DNA of 64,000 nucleotides from Fulvimonas sp. R45. GTDB lineage: Bacteria; Pseudomonadota; Gammaproteobacteria; Xanthomonadales; Rhodanobacteraceae. A model generated the notes under the pieces. It saw only the letters and a list, made by a program, of their open reading frames with translations. It had not been told where the DNA came from and did not search any database. Positions 7,685 through 16,092 of the stretch are shown in pieces (within the stretch, counting starts at the first letter, position 1; every line of letters begins with the position of its first letter). A program made the translations under genes and the position numbers. Where the stretch lies: positions 53,407 through 117,406 of the forward strand of contig NZ_JASERU010000013.1 of NCBI RefSeq assembly GCF_030504985.1, given 5' to 3'.

Positions 7685-9481
7685 TCACCAGCCCACCGTG
7701 ATCGTGGCCACGTCGGGATGGGTGCCGATCAGCGAGGAGCTGAAACCGCGCACGTCGTCGTACGGGAAGCCGTAGGTGAGCCCGTCGATGCTGTGCGCGT
7801 GCCAGAACGCGGAGTAGGCGTTGGTCGGCGCGCTGCCGTAGAAGTTCGCCGCCGTATCCCAGTTCGCCGCGTTCTCGGCCACGTGGCGGTTCAGGGCGGC
7901 GTCCAGCTGCGCCTGGATCTGCAACTGCTTGGCCGTCGCGACGCCCGGCGCGGCATTGCTGGCGTCGTTGAACACGCCGTTGCCCAGCAGCACCTCCTGC
8001 GTGGTCGGCACGTTGTTGATGTAGTACGTGCCCTGGCCGTCGGTGAACACGAACTGGTTGCCGACGACGTGGCCGGTGAAGGTGCCCTGGGCATCGCTGA
8101 ACACCAGCGACTGGCTGCGGTACTGGTTCCAGACGGACTGGATGTAGCTGTCCAGGTAGGTGGCCTGGGCGCCGCCGCTGCCGAAAGCGCCGTGCGCCGG
8201 CGCCACGATGCGGTAGGGCGCCTGCACCTGGGCCAGCGACTGGAAGGGCTGCGGCACCTGCGCCACGAACTCCTGGAACAGTGCCGCGCGGGTTTCCGTT
8301 TCGCCCACGGTCCGGTCGTAGCCGCCCGCGTCCTGCAGCCGCAGCCGAACCGGGAAGCCGAACTGGTCGACGCGCGTGGTGTTGCCGTAGAAGTTGGTGG
8401 CGTCGATGTTCACTTCCACGAAGTCGTAGGTCACGTCGATGTTCGGGTCGGTGGGGTTGTCGATGTTGGGACCGGTATAGCCGTACACCGGGTTGCCCAC
8501 CGCCTGGATGAACATGGGGCTGCCCACGCTCAGGTAGATCCGCGCCGAGAGGATCTGCGGCACCGTGAACGACTTGCACTGCGAGAACGGGATCGAATAG
8601 TCGGCGTAGTTCTGGCCGTTCTTGCTCAGCTCGCCGTTGTCGCCGGGCGCCATGGGAATGAGGGCGCCGCTGCAGTCGACGTGCACGAAGGTGCCCGGAT
8701 GGGCCGGGTCCTGGCCGACCATGGTCCAGTAGATCTGGTTGTCCTGGTACGCGCCGCCGGTGCCGTTGACCAGGTTGAAGGTGGTGCCGGCCGCCGGGAA
8801 TACCGGGCTGGGCGAGGGTGTGGGCGTCGGCGAAGGCGTCGGCGCGGGCGCGGGCGCCGCGTAGGTCAAGGTTTGCGCAGGCGTGTCCACCGCCGAGCCG
8901 TCGCTCTGGCCGATGGTGAACCAGTAGCTCACTTCCTCGCCGCTGGAGAGGCCGGAGATCTGGTAGGTGTTGTCGGTGCCGCTGTTGGCCATGCGCACGT
9001 TGAGCTGGCCGCCGCCGGCGACGCTGTAGTGCACGTCGGCCCACGTGCCGCCATCGGCGTAGAACTGCACCACGCCGCCCGCCTGGGCGGTGGCGCCGTA
9101 GCTCGTCGCCGGCGCCGGCGATGGCGCGGGTGCCGGCGTGGGCGTGGGTGCCGGCGTGGGCGTCGGGGTGGGCGCCGGCGATCCGCCGCAGCTGCCGGTG
9201 GCCGTCCACGGCTGGCCGCTGCCGGCGCCGCCGTTGTGGGTGGCCGGGTCGTCGCCCTGCGTCCACCAGTTGGCCACGTAGTCGATGCCGTTCTCGCTGG
9301 CGGTGTTTCCCTTGGTGTACACCGACGATGCGTTCCAGGCGGCGGCGCAGGTCGTCTGCGCGTGCACCGCCTGCACCGGCAGCAGCGTCAGCGCGGTGGT
9401 GGAAAACGTCGCGCCGATCGCCGCGCCCAGCGAGCCCAGGGCCAGCATGGGCCAGGTCGCCGATCCTTTCTTCTTCTGCAT
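7685..9481 (-). CDS. Secreted beta-1,3-glucanase: CBM5/12 - CBM56 - GH64
   Basis: An exported 598-residue glycoside hydrolase for beta-1,3-glucan such as fungal wall glucan. Signal peptide about 1-41 (ends VHAQ). A small chitin-binding-type module (CBM5/12, about 44-98) has AWNASSVYTKGNTASENGIDY and ANWWTQGDDPATH. A Pro/Thr linker (101-125) leads to a CBM56-like beta-sandwich (about 126-210, with QFYADGGTWADVHYSV). A second Pro/Thr/Ser linker precedes the GH64 catalytic domain (about 232-598). In it Glu356 (DFVEVN) and Asp372 (RVDQFGFP) are 16 residues apart, the same spacing as the catalytic Glu154/Asp170 pair described for the GH64 laminaripentaose-producing enzyme. No neighbour joins it; a likely operator lies upstream. 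Confidence 0.9.
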   Translation of the reverse strand: MQKKKGSATWPMLALGSLGAAIGATFSTTALTLLPVQAVHAQTTCAAAWNASSVYTKGNTASENGIDYVANWWTQGDDPATHNGGAGSGQPWTATGSCGGSPAPTPTPTPAPTPTPAPAPSPAPATSYGATAQAGGVVQFYADGGTWADVHYSVAGGGQLNVRMANSGTDNTYQISGLSSGEEVSYWFTIGQSDGSAVDTPAQTLTYAAPAPAPTPSPTPTPSPSPVFPAAGTTFNLVNGTGGAYQDNQIYWTMVGQDPAHPGTFVHVDCSGALIPMAPGDNGELSKNGQNYADYSIPFSQCKSFTVPQILSARIYLSVGSPMFIQAVGNPVYGYTGPNIDNPTDPNIDVTYDFVEVNIDATNFYGNTTRVDQFGFPVRLRLQDAGGYDRTVGETETRAALFQEFVAQVPQPFQSLAQVQAPYRIVAPAHGAFGSGGAQATYLDSYIQSVWNQYRSQSLVFSDAQGTFTGHVVGNQFVFTDGQGTYYINNVPTTQEVLLGNGVFNDASNAAPGVATAKQLQIQAQLDAALNRHVAENAANWDTAANFYGSAPTNAYSAFWHAHSIDGLTYGFPYDDVRGFSSSLIGTHPDVATITVGW

Positions 9482-9760
9482 GGCTGTCTCCTCCGCTTCG
9501 GATGAAATCGATGATGGTCAGCGGCGATTGCATAGCCCCGCTCCGGGCGGCCACGTGGGCAAGCGCCATGGCGCATCCATGCCGGAACCGCTTTTCATGA
9601 CTTCGCGACAGCCGGGCAGGGGCCACCCGGTCTGCGGCCACACGGAAATCGCCGGGCGCAGCGCGGACAGGCCATCGGACGGGCCTGCCTCCCTCCCCTC
9701 GCAGCGGCGCGCCTTGGCACGCGGGGTGCCTGGCGCCAACGACGCTAGTCTCAAAGTACA

Positions 9761-9791
9761 AGCGCTGTCAATCAAAAATACCAGCGCTGTC
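9761..9791 (-). promoter_or_regulatory. Glucanase promoter candidate with two AGCGCTGTC direct repeats
   Basis: AGCGCTGTC occurs at 9761-9769 and again at 9783-9791, 22 bp apart, about two turns of the helix. On the minus strand the first copy reads into a consensus -35, TTGACA (9771-9766), pointing toward the glucanase gene. Only a weak -10 (TAGCGT, 9747-9742) can be proposed. Palindromic AGCGCT cores are common in LacI-family operators, so sugar-responsive control is a reasonable inference. Confidence 0.45.
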
Positions 9792-10011
9792 TTTTCGATG
9801 CGCGAAGCTGTGAGGCAGAAGACAGTTCGGTGGGCGAACGGGGGTCGGCCCGCGAGGAGGCCGGAAGCGGCAACTTGATTCCGGACGGACGGCCATCGGC
9901 TCCGCGAACCGCCCAGCCCGCCGCCCCGGCACGGGCCGGAGGCGCTTTTCAGCCGACGAAGGACCGGTCATCCCGTAACGGCCGCGCCCGACCGGGCCGT
10001 GCAATCACTGG

Positions 10012-10031
10012 ATTCCGGCCTGCGCCGGAAT
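10012..10031. repeat. REP-like hairpin (ATTCCGGC-CTGC-GCCGGAAT)
   Basis: A perfect 8-bp stem with a 4-bp CTGC loop, followed by GACA. The same stem-loop form with slightly different stem bases occurs at 44870-44889. Such dispersed intergenic hairpins are typical REP elements of Xanthomonadales. It lies downstream of eda and may also end that transcript. Confidence 0.65.
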
Positions 10032-10194
10032 GACAGGCAAGAGGGTGAGGCCGACGCGCGCCCCGCACGGCTGCGGGTGCCCGAAACGGTTCAGTGCGAC
10101 AGCGGCCTACGTCGGGATGACGTATCCGACGGCAGGGCCCTATGGCCGCCGTCGAACGACGGCGCCACCGGCGCCGGCATGGCGGTACGCGCGA

Positions 10195-10851
10195 TCAGGC
10201 GCGCAGGGGGCGCAGCGCCGCCGCCTCGCGCGCCAGCTGCTCGATGCCGGACCAGTCGCCGGACTGCAGCTTGTCCTTCGGGGTGAGCCAGGAACCGCCC
10301 ACGCAGACGACGTTGGGCAGGGCGAGGAAATCCGGTGCGCTGGCGAGGCTGATGCCGCCGGTGGGGCAGAAGCGGATCTGCGGCAACGGGCTGGCCCAGG
10401 CGCCGAGCAGCTTCGCCCCACCCACGGGCACGGCGGGGAACAGCTTCAGGTGACGGTAGCCGCGTTCGAGCAGGCTCATCGCCTCGCCCGCGGTGGCCAC
10501 GCCGGGCAGCAGCGGCAGCTCGCCGGCGTCGGCGGCGTCGAGCAGCTTGGGCGAGGCGCCGGGCGACACCGCGAAGCGCGCGCCGGCCTGGCGCGCGGCT
10601 TCGAGCTGGTAGCCGTCGAGCACCGTGCCGACGCCCACCACCGCGCCCTCCACTTCGGCGGCGATGGCCCGGATCGCGTCCAGCGCGGCCGGCGTGCGCA
10701 GCGTCACCTCGATGCTGCGGATGCCGCCGGCGACCAGCGCGCGCGCCATCGGCACGGCATGGGCCACCTCGTCGACGATCACCACCGGCACCACCGGAGC
10801 GAGCGCGAGGATGTCGGCGAGTTGCTGCTGCTTGGTTTCCTGCGGGGTCAT
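10195..10851 (-). CDS. eda: KDPG aldolase (2-dehydro-3-deoxy-phosphogluconate aldolase)
   Basis: Splits 2-keto-3-deoxy-6-phosphogluconate into pyruvate and glyceraldehyde 3-phosphate, the last step of the Entner-Doudoroff pathway; such enzymes often also cleave 4-hydroxy-2-oxoglutarate. The 218-residue class I aldolase has [10 protein letters not shown] at the first strand, [28 protein letters not shown], and the Schiff-base lysine region [10 protein letters not shown], then [30 protein letters not shown] for phosphate binding. It is the last gene of the zwf-pgl-edd-eda operon, 26 bp after edd. Confidence 0.97.
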   Translation of the reverse strand: MTPQETKQQQLADILALAPVVPVVIVDEVAHAVPMARALVAGGIRSIEVTLRTPAALDAIRAIAAEVEGAVVGVGTVLDGYQLEAARQAGARFAVSPGASPKLLDAADAGELPLLPGVATAGEAMSLLERGYRHLKLFPAVPVGGAKLLGAWASPLPQIRFCPTGGISLASAPDFLALPNVVCVGGSWLTPKDKLQSGDWSGIEQLAREAAALRPLRA

Positions 10852-10877
10852 GGCAATGGCTCGTCTGGGTTCCGGGT

Positions 10878-12725
10878 TCAGGCGTCGGCGGCGTGGTGGC
10901 GGTCGTGCCTGGCGAAGATGGTGGCGCCGGCGTCGGCCGAGCCCACCGCGTTGCGCAGGGGGGCGAACAGCTCGCGCCCCATGCCCACGTGGCTGGCGGA
11001 AAGGTCGGCGTGCGCCTGCGGCCGCGCGGCCCACTCGGCGGCGTCGACCCTGGCCTCCAGCGTGCCGGCGATGGCGTCGAGCTTGATGATGTCGCCGTCG
11101 CGCAGCTTGCCGAGCGGGCCGGCGTCGATCGCCTCGGGGGTGACGTGGATCGCCGCCGGCACCTTGCCGGAGGCGCCGGACATGCGCCCGTCGGTGACCA
11201 GCGCCACGCGGCGCCCGCGTGCCTGCAGCACGCCCAGCACGGGAGTGAGCTTGTGCAGCTCGGGCATGCCGATCGCCTTGGGCCCCTGGAAGCGCACCAC
11301 GGCGACGAAATCGCGGTCCAGCTCGCCGCGGTCGAAGGCGGCCTTCACCTCGTCCTGGTGGTGGAAGATCACCGCCGGCGCCTCGATCACCAGCCGGTCG
11401 CCCGGCACCGAGGACACCTTGATCACCGCGCGGCCGAGGTTGCCCTTGAGCACGCGCAGTCCGCCGTCGGCGCGGAACGGTTCCGTGGCCGGGCGCAGCA
11501 CGTCGAGGTTGCCGCTGGCGGTGACTTCGTTCCAGGTCAGCTTGCCGGCGCCATCGAGCGCGGGCATGCGGCGGTAGGCGTCCAGTCCCTTGCCCCACAC
11601 GGTGTGCGCGTCGCCGTGCAGCAGGCCGGCGTCGACCAGCGAGCCGATCAGGAACGGCATGCCGCCGGCCTGGTGGAAATGGTTCACGTCGGCCGATCCG
11701 TTGGGGTAGACGCGCGCCATCAGCGGCACCACGCCGGACAGCGCGTCGAAGTCTTCCAGCGTGAGCACGATGCCGGCGGCGGCGGCCATCGCCACCAGGT
11801 GCAGCAGGTGGTTGGTGGAGCCGCCGGTCGCATGCAGGCCGACCACGCCGTTGACCACGCTGCGCTCGTCGAACATGCGGCCCAGCGGGGTGTACTCGTC
11901 GCCCTGCGCGGTGAGCGCCGCGGCGCGGCGCACCGCGGCCTCGGTCAGCGCGTCGCGCAGCGGCGTGTTCGGATTGACGAAGCTGGCGCCCGGCAGGTGC
12001 AGGCCCATGATCTCCATCAGCATCTGGTTGGAGTTGGCGGTGCCGTAGAAGGTGCAGGTGCCCGGCGAATGGTACGAGGCGGCCTCGGCCTCCAGCAGCT
12101 CGGCGCGGGTAGCCTTGCCCTCGGCGTAGCGCTGGCGCACCGCGGTCTTGGCGTCGTTGGAGATGCCGCTGGGCATCGGCCCCGCCGGCACGAACACCGC
12201 GGGCAGGTGGCCGAAGCTCAGCGCGCCGATCATCAGGCCCGGCACGATCTTGTCGCAGATGCCGAGGAACAGCGCGGCGTCGAACATGTCGTGCGACAGC
12301 GCCACCGCGGTGGCCATCGCGATCACCTCGCGCGAGAACAGCGAAAGCTCCATGCCGGCGCGCCCCTGGGTGACGCCGTCGCACATCGCCGGCACGCCGC
12401 CCGCCACCTGCGCGGTGACGCCGGCCTCGCGCGCCACGCGGCGGATCAGCTCGGGGTAGTGCTCGTAGGGCTGGTGCGCCGAGAGCATGTCGTTGTACGC
12501 GGTGACGATGCCGAGGTTGGGCACGGCGCCGGCGCGCAGCGCGGCCTTGTCGTCGGCGCCGCAGGCGGCGAAGCCGTGCGCGAGGTTGCCGCAGGAGAGC
12601 TGGCGGCGGTGCGGGCCGTCGCCGCGCGCGGCGTCGATGCGCGCCAGGTAGGCGTCGCGGCGGGCGCGGCTGCGCCCGGCGATGCGGGCGGTGACGTCGG
12701 CGACGACGGGGTGCAGGGTGGTCAT
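10878..12725 (-). CDS. edd: Phosphogluconate dehydratase
   Basis: Dehydrates 6-phosphogluconate to KDPG with an iron-sulfur cluster; the committing step of the Entner-Doudoroff pathway. The 615-residue protein is near the family length of about 600. It shows the IlvD/Edd features [57 protein letters not shown] (cluster cysteine), [12 protein letters not shown], and the C-terminal [23 protein letters not shown]. The start at 12725 ([15 protein letters not shown]) gives the normal N-terminus. The 91-bp gap behind pgl holds an 8-bp stem with an 8-bp loop (12737-12760) that could tune expression inside the operon. Confidence 0.97.
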   Translation of the reverse strand: MTTLHPVVADVTARIAGRSRARRDAYLARIDAARGDGPHRRQLSCGNLAHGFAACGADDKAALRAGAVPNLGIVTAYNDMLSAHQPYEHYPELIRRVAREAGVTAQVAGGVPAMCDGVTQGRAGMELSLFSREVIAMATAVALSHDMFDAALFLGICDKIVPGLMIGALSFGHLPAVFVPAGPMPSGISNDAKTAVRQRYAEGKATRAELLEAEAASYHSPGTCTFYGTANSNQMLMEIMGLHLPGASFVNPNTPLRDALTEAAVRRAAALTAQGDEYTPLGRMFDERSVVNGVVGLHATGGSTNHLLHLVAMAAAAGIVLTLEDFDALSGVVPLMARVYPNGSADVNHFHQAGGMPFLIGSLVDAGLLHGDAHTVWGKGLDAYRRMPALDGAGKLTWNEVTASGNLDVLRPATEPFRADGGLRVLKGNLGRAVIKVSSVPGDRLVIEAPAVIFHHQDEVKAAFDRGELDRDFVAVVRFQGPKAIGMPELHKLTPVLGVLQARGRRVALVTDGRMSGASGKVPAAIHVTPEAIDAGPLGKLRDGDIIKLDAIAGTLEARVDAAEWAARPQAHADLSASHVGMGRELFAPLRNAVGSADAGATIFARHDRHHAADA

Positions 12726-12736
12726 GCGGAACTCCT

Positions 12737-12760
12737 GGCCGCGCGGTACCGGGCGCGGCC
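12737..12760 (-). other. Hairpin in the pgl-edd intergenic gap
   Basis: GGCCGCGC (12737-12744) and GCGCGGCC (12753-12760) form a perfect 8-bp stem around an 8-base loop, in the leader just upstream of the edd start. It has no T-run. It may affect mRNA processing or relative expression within the operon; this is inferred from position only. Confidence 0.35.
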
Positions 12761-12816
12761 GCCAGTCGGGCAGGGTGCGGGGAAGGTCTCGTCCGTGCGG
12801 ATTCCGGGGATACCCA

Positions 12817-13512
12817 TCACGGACACCAGAAGGTTTCCAGCGTCGGCGCGGCGCGCAGCACCGCGGCCACCGGCAGCGTGCTGCCGGGCGCGCACGCGGC
12901 ATCCAGTACCGCGCGCTTGGCCTCGCCTTCGATGTGCAGGAACAGCGCGTGGCTGTCGAGCAGCGCGGGCAGGGTGAAGGTGATCCGCGGCTCGCCGGCG
13001 CCGGGCGCGCGCATCGGCAGCACGCGGGCGGCACCCTTGCGGTCCAGCGCCTCGGCGAGGCGGTCGCCGCCGGGGAAGAACGAGGCGGTGTGGCCGTCGC
13101 CGCCCATGCCCAGCACCACCGCGTCGAAGGGGGCTGGCAGCGTGGCGACGCGGGCGCGCAGCGCCGGCATCGCCGCTTCCGGCGTGGGCGCCTCGGCGTA
13201 CAGCGGCACGAAGCGCGCGGCCGCGGCCGCGTGCTGCAGCAGGTGCGCCTTCACCAGCCGCGCGTTGGAGCGCTCGCTGCTTTCCGGCACCCAGCGTTCG
13301 TCCACCAGGGTCACGGCGACGCTCGCCCAGTCCAGCGGCTGTTGCGAAAGGCGCTCGAAGAAACGCTTCGGCGTGCTGCCGCCGGATACCGCCAGCACGG
13401 CGGCGCCGCGGCCGACCAGGCCGGCGCGCAACTGGCCGGCGACCCGCGCGGCCAGCGCCTCGGCCAGCGCTTCGCCGTCGTCGTAGCGATGCAGGGCGGG
13501 CGCGTCGGGCAT
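12817..13512 (-). CDS. pgl: 6-phosphogluconolactonase (DevB/SOL family)
   Basis: Hydrolyses 6-phosphogluconolactone to 6-phosphogluconate. The 231-residue protein has the NagB/RpiA-like fold signatures [59 protein letters not shown] and [12 protein letters not shown]. It follows zwf with a one-base TGATG overlap of stop and start, so the two are translationally coupled. Together they convert glucose 6-phosphate to 6-phosphogluconate, feeding edd and eda downstream. Confidence 0.96.
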   Translation of the reverse strand: MPDAPALHRYDDGEALAEALAARVAGQLRAGLVGRGAAVLAVSGGSTPKRFFERLSQQPLDWASVAVTLVDERWVPESSERSNARLVKAHLLQHAAAAARFVPLYAEAPTPEAAMPALRARVATLPAPFDAVVLGMGGDGHTASFFPGGDRLAEALDRKGAARVLPMRAPGAGEPRITFTLPALLDSHALFLHIEGEAKRAVLDAACAPGSTLPVAAVLRAAPTLETFWCP

Positions 13513-14981
13513 CAGCCCTCGTCCTCGTGCCAGGTGCGGCCGTCGCGCTCGATCAGCGCCACCGCGGCGCTGGGGCCCCAGCTGCCGGCGGTGTAGGGCC
13601 GCGGCGGCTCGCCGCTGGCGGCCCAGGCGGCCAGGATCGGGCCGGCCCAGCGCCAGGCCGCCTCCACTTCGTCGCGGCGCATGAACAGGGTGGGGTTGCC
13701 GCGCACCACGTCGAGGATCAGCCGCTCGTACGCGTCCGGCTGCTGCACGCCGAAGGCCTCGGCGAAGCTCATGTCCAGCGGCACGTGGCGCAGGCGCAGG
13801 CCGCCCGGGCCGGGATCCTTGATGGTCAGCCACAGCTTCACGCCCTCGTCGGGCTGCAGCCGCAGCACCAGCCGGTTCTGCCCCAGCGGGCCGGCGCTGC
13901 CCTCGAAGATGGAATGCGGCACCGGCTTGAACGCCACCACGATCTCGGACACCCGCTCGGGCAGGCGCTTGCCGGTGCGCAGGTAGAACGGCACGCCGGC
14001 CCAGCGCCAGTTGCCGATCTCGGCCTTCAGCGCCACGAAGGTCTCGGTGTCGGACTTGCCGCCGTCGAGCTCCTCCAGGTAGCCCGGCACGCCCTGGCCT
14101 TCGGAGGCGCCGGCGCGGTACTGGCCGCGCACGGTGAGCTGGGCGGCGTTGCCGGCGTCGATGGGCCGGAGCGCGCGCAGCACCTTCAGCTTCTCGTCCC
14201 GCACGGCATCGGGCGCCAGCGAGGCGGGCGGTTCCATCGCCACCATGCACAGCAGCTGCAGCATGTGGTTCTGCACCATGTCGCGCAGCGCGCCGGCGCG
14301 GTCGTAGTAGCCGGCGCGGCGGCCCAGGCCCAGCGTCTCGGCCACGGTGATCTGCACGTGGTCGATGTGGCCGGCGTTCCACAGCGGCTCGAACAGCGCG
14401 TTGCCGAAGCGCAGCGCCAGCAGGTTCTGCACCGTTTCCTTGCCGAGGTAGTGATCGATGCGGTAGGTCTGCGACTCGGCGAACACGCGGCCCACGTCGT
14501 CGTTGATCTTGTTCGCGCTGGCCAGGTCGCGGCCGATCGGCTTCTCCAGCACCACGCGGGCCTTGCCCTGGTTCAGGCCCTGCCGGCCCAGGCGCTCGCA
14601 GATGTCCACGAACAGCTCGGGCGAGGTGGACAGGTAGAACACGCGGATGTTGTCCGGCCGCTCGCCGAGCAAGTCGGCGAGGCCGTCCCAGCCTTCGTCC
14701 CTGCGCGCGTCCAGCGCGCGGTAGCCGACCAGGGCGAGGAAGGCGTCGCGCTGTTCCGGCGTGTCGTCGGCCGCCTTGCCCAGCGCCTCGCGCACCAGGG
14801 CGCGGTAGCCCTCGTCGTCCAGCGGCTCGCGGGCCACGCCCACGACCCGGCTGCCCGCGCGGATCTGCCCGGCCAGGTAGCGGTGGAACAGCGCCGGCAG
14901 CAGCTTGCGCACGGCCAGGTCGCCGGTGCCGCCGAAGATCACCAGGTCGAACGGATCGACCGGCAGGGAGGATGGAGTCAC
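13512..14981 (-). CDS. zwf: Glucose-6-phosphate 1-dehydrogenase
   Basis: Oxidises glucose 6-phosphate to 6-phosphogluconolactone with reduction of NAD(P)+. The 489-residue protein has the Rossmann motif DLVIFGGTGDLAVRKLLPAL, the cofactor/substrate motif RVVLEKPIGRDL, and the active-site stretch YRIDHYLGKETVQNLLALRFGN with the catalytic His. The C-terminal substrate domain ends in AWRWAGPILAAW and SWGPSAAVALI. It is the first gene of the operon; its promoter must lie in 14982-15230, shared with the divergent GntR regulator. Confidence 0.97.
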   Translation of the reverse strand: MTPSSLPVDPFDLVIFGGTGDLAVRKLLPALFHRYLAGQIRAGSRVVGVAREPLDDEGYRALVREALGKAADDTPEQRDAFLALVGYRALDARRDEGWDGLADLLGERPDNIRVFYLSTSPELFVDICERLGRQGLNQGKARVVLEKPIGRDLASANKINDDVGRVFAESQTYRIDHYLGKETVQNLLALRFGNALFEPLWNAGHIDHVQITVAETLGLGRRAGYYDRAGALRDMVQNHMLQLLCMVAMEPPASLAPDAVRDEKLKVLRALRPIDAGNAAQLTVRGQYRAGASEGQGVPGYLEELDGGKSDTETFVALKAEIGNWRWAGVPFYLRTGKRLPERVSEIVVAFKPVPHSIFEGSAGPLGQNRLVLRLQPDEGVKLWLTIKDPGPGGLRLRHVPLDMSFAEAFGVQQPDAYERLILDVVRGNPTLFMRRDEVEAAWRWAGPILAAWAASGEPPRPYTAGSWGPSAAVALIERDGRTWHEDEG

Positions 14982-15025
14982 GGCGCACCTCGTGCGAGTG
15001 AGCAGGTGGGTGGAACCTCGATCGT

Positions 15026-15050
15026 ACCAATGTCATACCAGACAAGACCA
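15026..15050. promoter_or_regulatory. Three phased ACCA half-sites in the zwf/gntR intergenic region
   Basis: ACCA occurs at 15026-15029, 15037-15040 and 15047-15050, spaced 11 and 10 bp, so all lie on one face of the helix. Read on the minus strand they give CTGGTCTTG and TCTGGTATG. TGGTCT and TGGTAT are the half-site types known for DasR/NagR-like GntR-UTRA regulators. A related ATTGGTATGGTA stretch occurs at 15142-15153. The divergent GntR-family gene at 15231 is the obvious candidate binder. Confidence 0.5.
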
Positions 15051-15230
15051 GTCCGCTGCATACGAATTCATATGCCCTTTCGGAAAAAGGGATCGTCACG
15101 GAAAGCCGCCGCCAAGGCCCGAGTTGTCCCAGTGGTGCGCCATTGGTATGGTAGGCGTCGCCCCGTCCGCCCCGCGGCCGGCGACCCGGACGGCCCCGTC
15201 AGGCACGGCGCCGATGAGGAACAGGCCTCC

Positions 15231-15983
15231 ATGCACAGCGCACTCGCCGACGAATACCGCCGCCTCTGCCGCGACACGGCCGCGCACCAGCCGCTGGCCT
15301 ACCTGCGCCTGCGACGCGCGATCCGCAACGTGATCGAGCACCGCGCGATCGAACCCGGCCAGACCCTGCCCAGCGAACGCGACCTGGCGCAGACCCTGAG
15401 CCTGTCGCGCGTCACCGTGCGCAAGGCCATCGCCGGCCTGGTCGAGGAAGGCGTGCTGACCCAGCGCCACGGCGCCGGCACCTTCGTGGCCGAGCGCATC
15501 ATCAAGCCGATGTCGCGCCTGACCAGCTTCACCGAGGACCTGCGCGCGCGCGGCCTCGACCCGCGCTCGGAATTCTTCGAGCGCGACGTGGGCGAGGTGA
15601 CGCCGGAGGAGTCGATGGCGCTGAACCTGTCGCCCGGCGTGCAGGTGGTGCGCCTGCACCGCGTGCGCTACGCCGGCGACGAACCGCTGGCGATCGAGCG
15701 CACCGTGGTGCCGGCCAGCGTGCTGCCCGATCCCATGCTGGTGCACGACTCGCTCTACGAGGCGCTGGAGACCCGCGGCTGCCGCCCGCGCCGCGCGCTG
15801 CAGCGGCTGCGCGCCGTGCTGCTCGGCGCCCGCCACGCCCGCCTGCTGCACGTGCCCCCCGGCAGCGCCGGCCTCAACATCGAGCGCCGCGCCTTCCTCG
15901 ACGACGGCCGCGTGGTGGAATTCACCACGTCCTGGTATCGCGGGGATATCTACGACTTCGTGGCGGAGTTGCAGACGGATTGA
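15231..15983 (+). CDS. GntR-family transcriptional regulator, HutC subfamily (UTRA domain)
   Basis: A 250-residue repressor-type protein with an N-terminal winged helix (about 20-95): AYLRLRRAIRNVIEHRAIEPGQTLPSERDLAQTLSLSRVTVRKAIAGLVEEGVL and the wing RHGAGTFVAERI. A UTRA ligand-binding domain follows (about 105-245) with LTSFTEDLRARGLDPRSEF, VVRLHRVRYAGDEPLAIERT and a C-terminal FTTSWYRGDIYDFVAEL. It resembles the amino-sugar regulators NagR/NagQ/DasR. It is divergent from zwf-pgl-edd-eda with phased TGGT half-sites between them, so control of that operon by a phosphorylated sugar is the likely role. The start at 15231 gives the normal length. Confidence 0.88.
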   Translation: MHSALADEYRRLCRDTAAHQPLAYLRLRRAIRNVIEHRAIEPGQTLPSERDLAQTLSLSRVTVRKAIAGLVEEGVLTQRHGAGTFVAERIIKPMSRLTSFTEDLRARGLDPRSEFFERDVGEVTPEESMALNLSPGVQVVRLHRVRYAGDEPLAIERTVVPASVLPDPMLVHDSLYEALETRGCRPRRALQRLRAVLLGARHARLLHVPPGSAGLNIERRAFLDDGRVVEFTTSWYRGDIYDFVAELQTD

Positions 15984-16092
15984 TTGCCCGGCCTGATGCA
16001 GCCCGGCCTTCGTTCTGGAACACTTCTGCGCGATGTGCATCCACGCCAGGGCATGATCGTCGCCCGGCGGCATTCCACCCGGATTTTCGACC

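Larger units (their letters stand above)
9482..10194. other. 713-bp intergenic region between the glucanase gene and the Entner-Doudoroff operon
   Basis: No supported gene. From the glucanase side it holds a leader of about 250 bp, an AT-rich promoter zone with a repeated operator-like motif (9761-9791), a GC-rich stretch, and a REP-like hairpin (10012-10031) followed by a second degenerate copy near 10096-10122. Open frames across it lack family features and ribosome sites. Confidence 0.6.
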
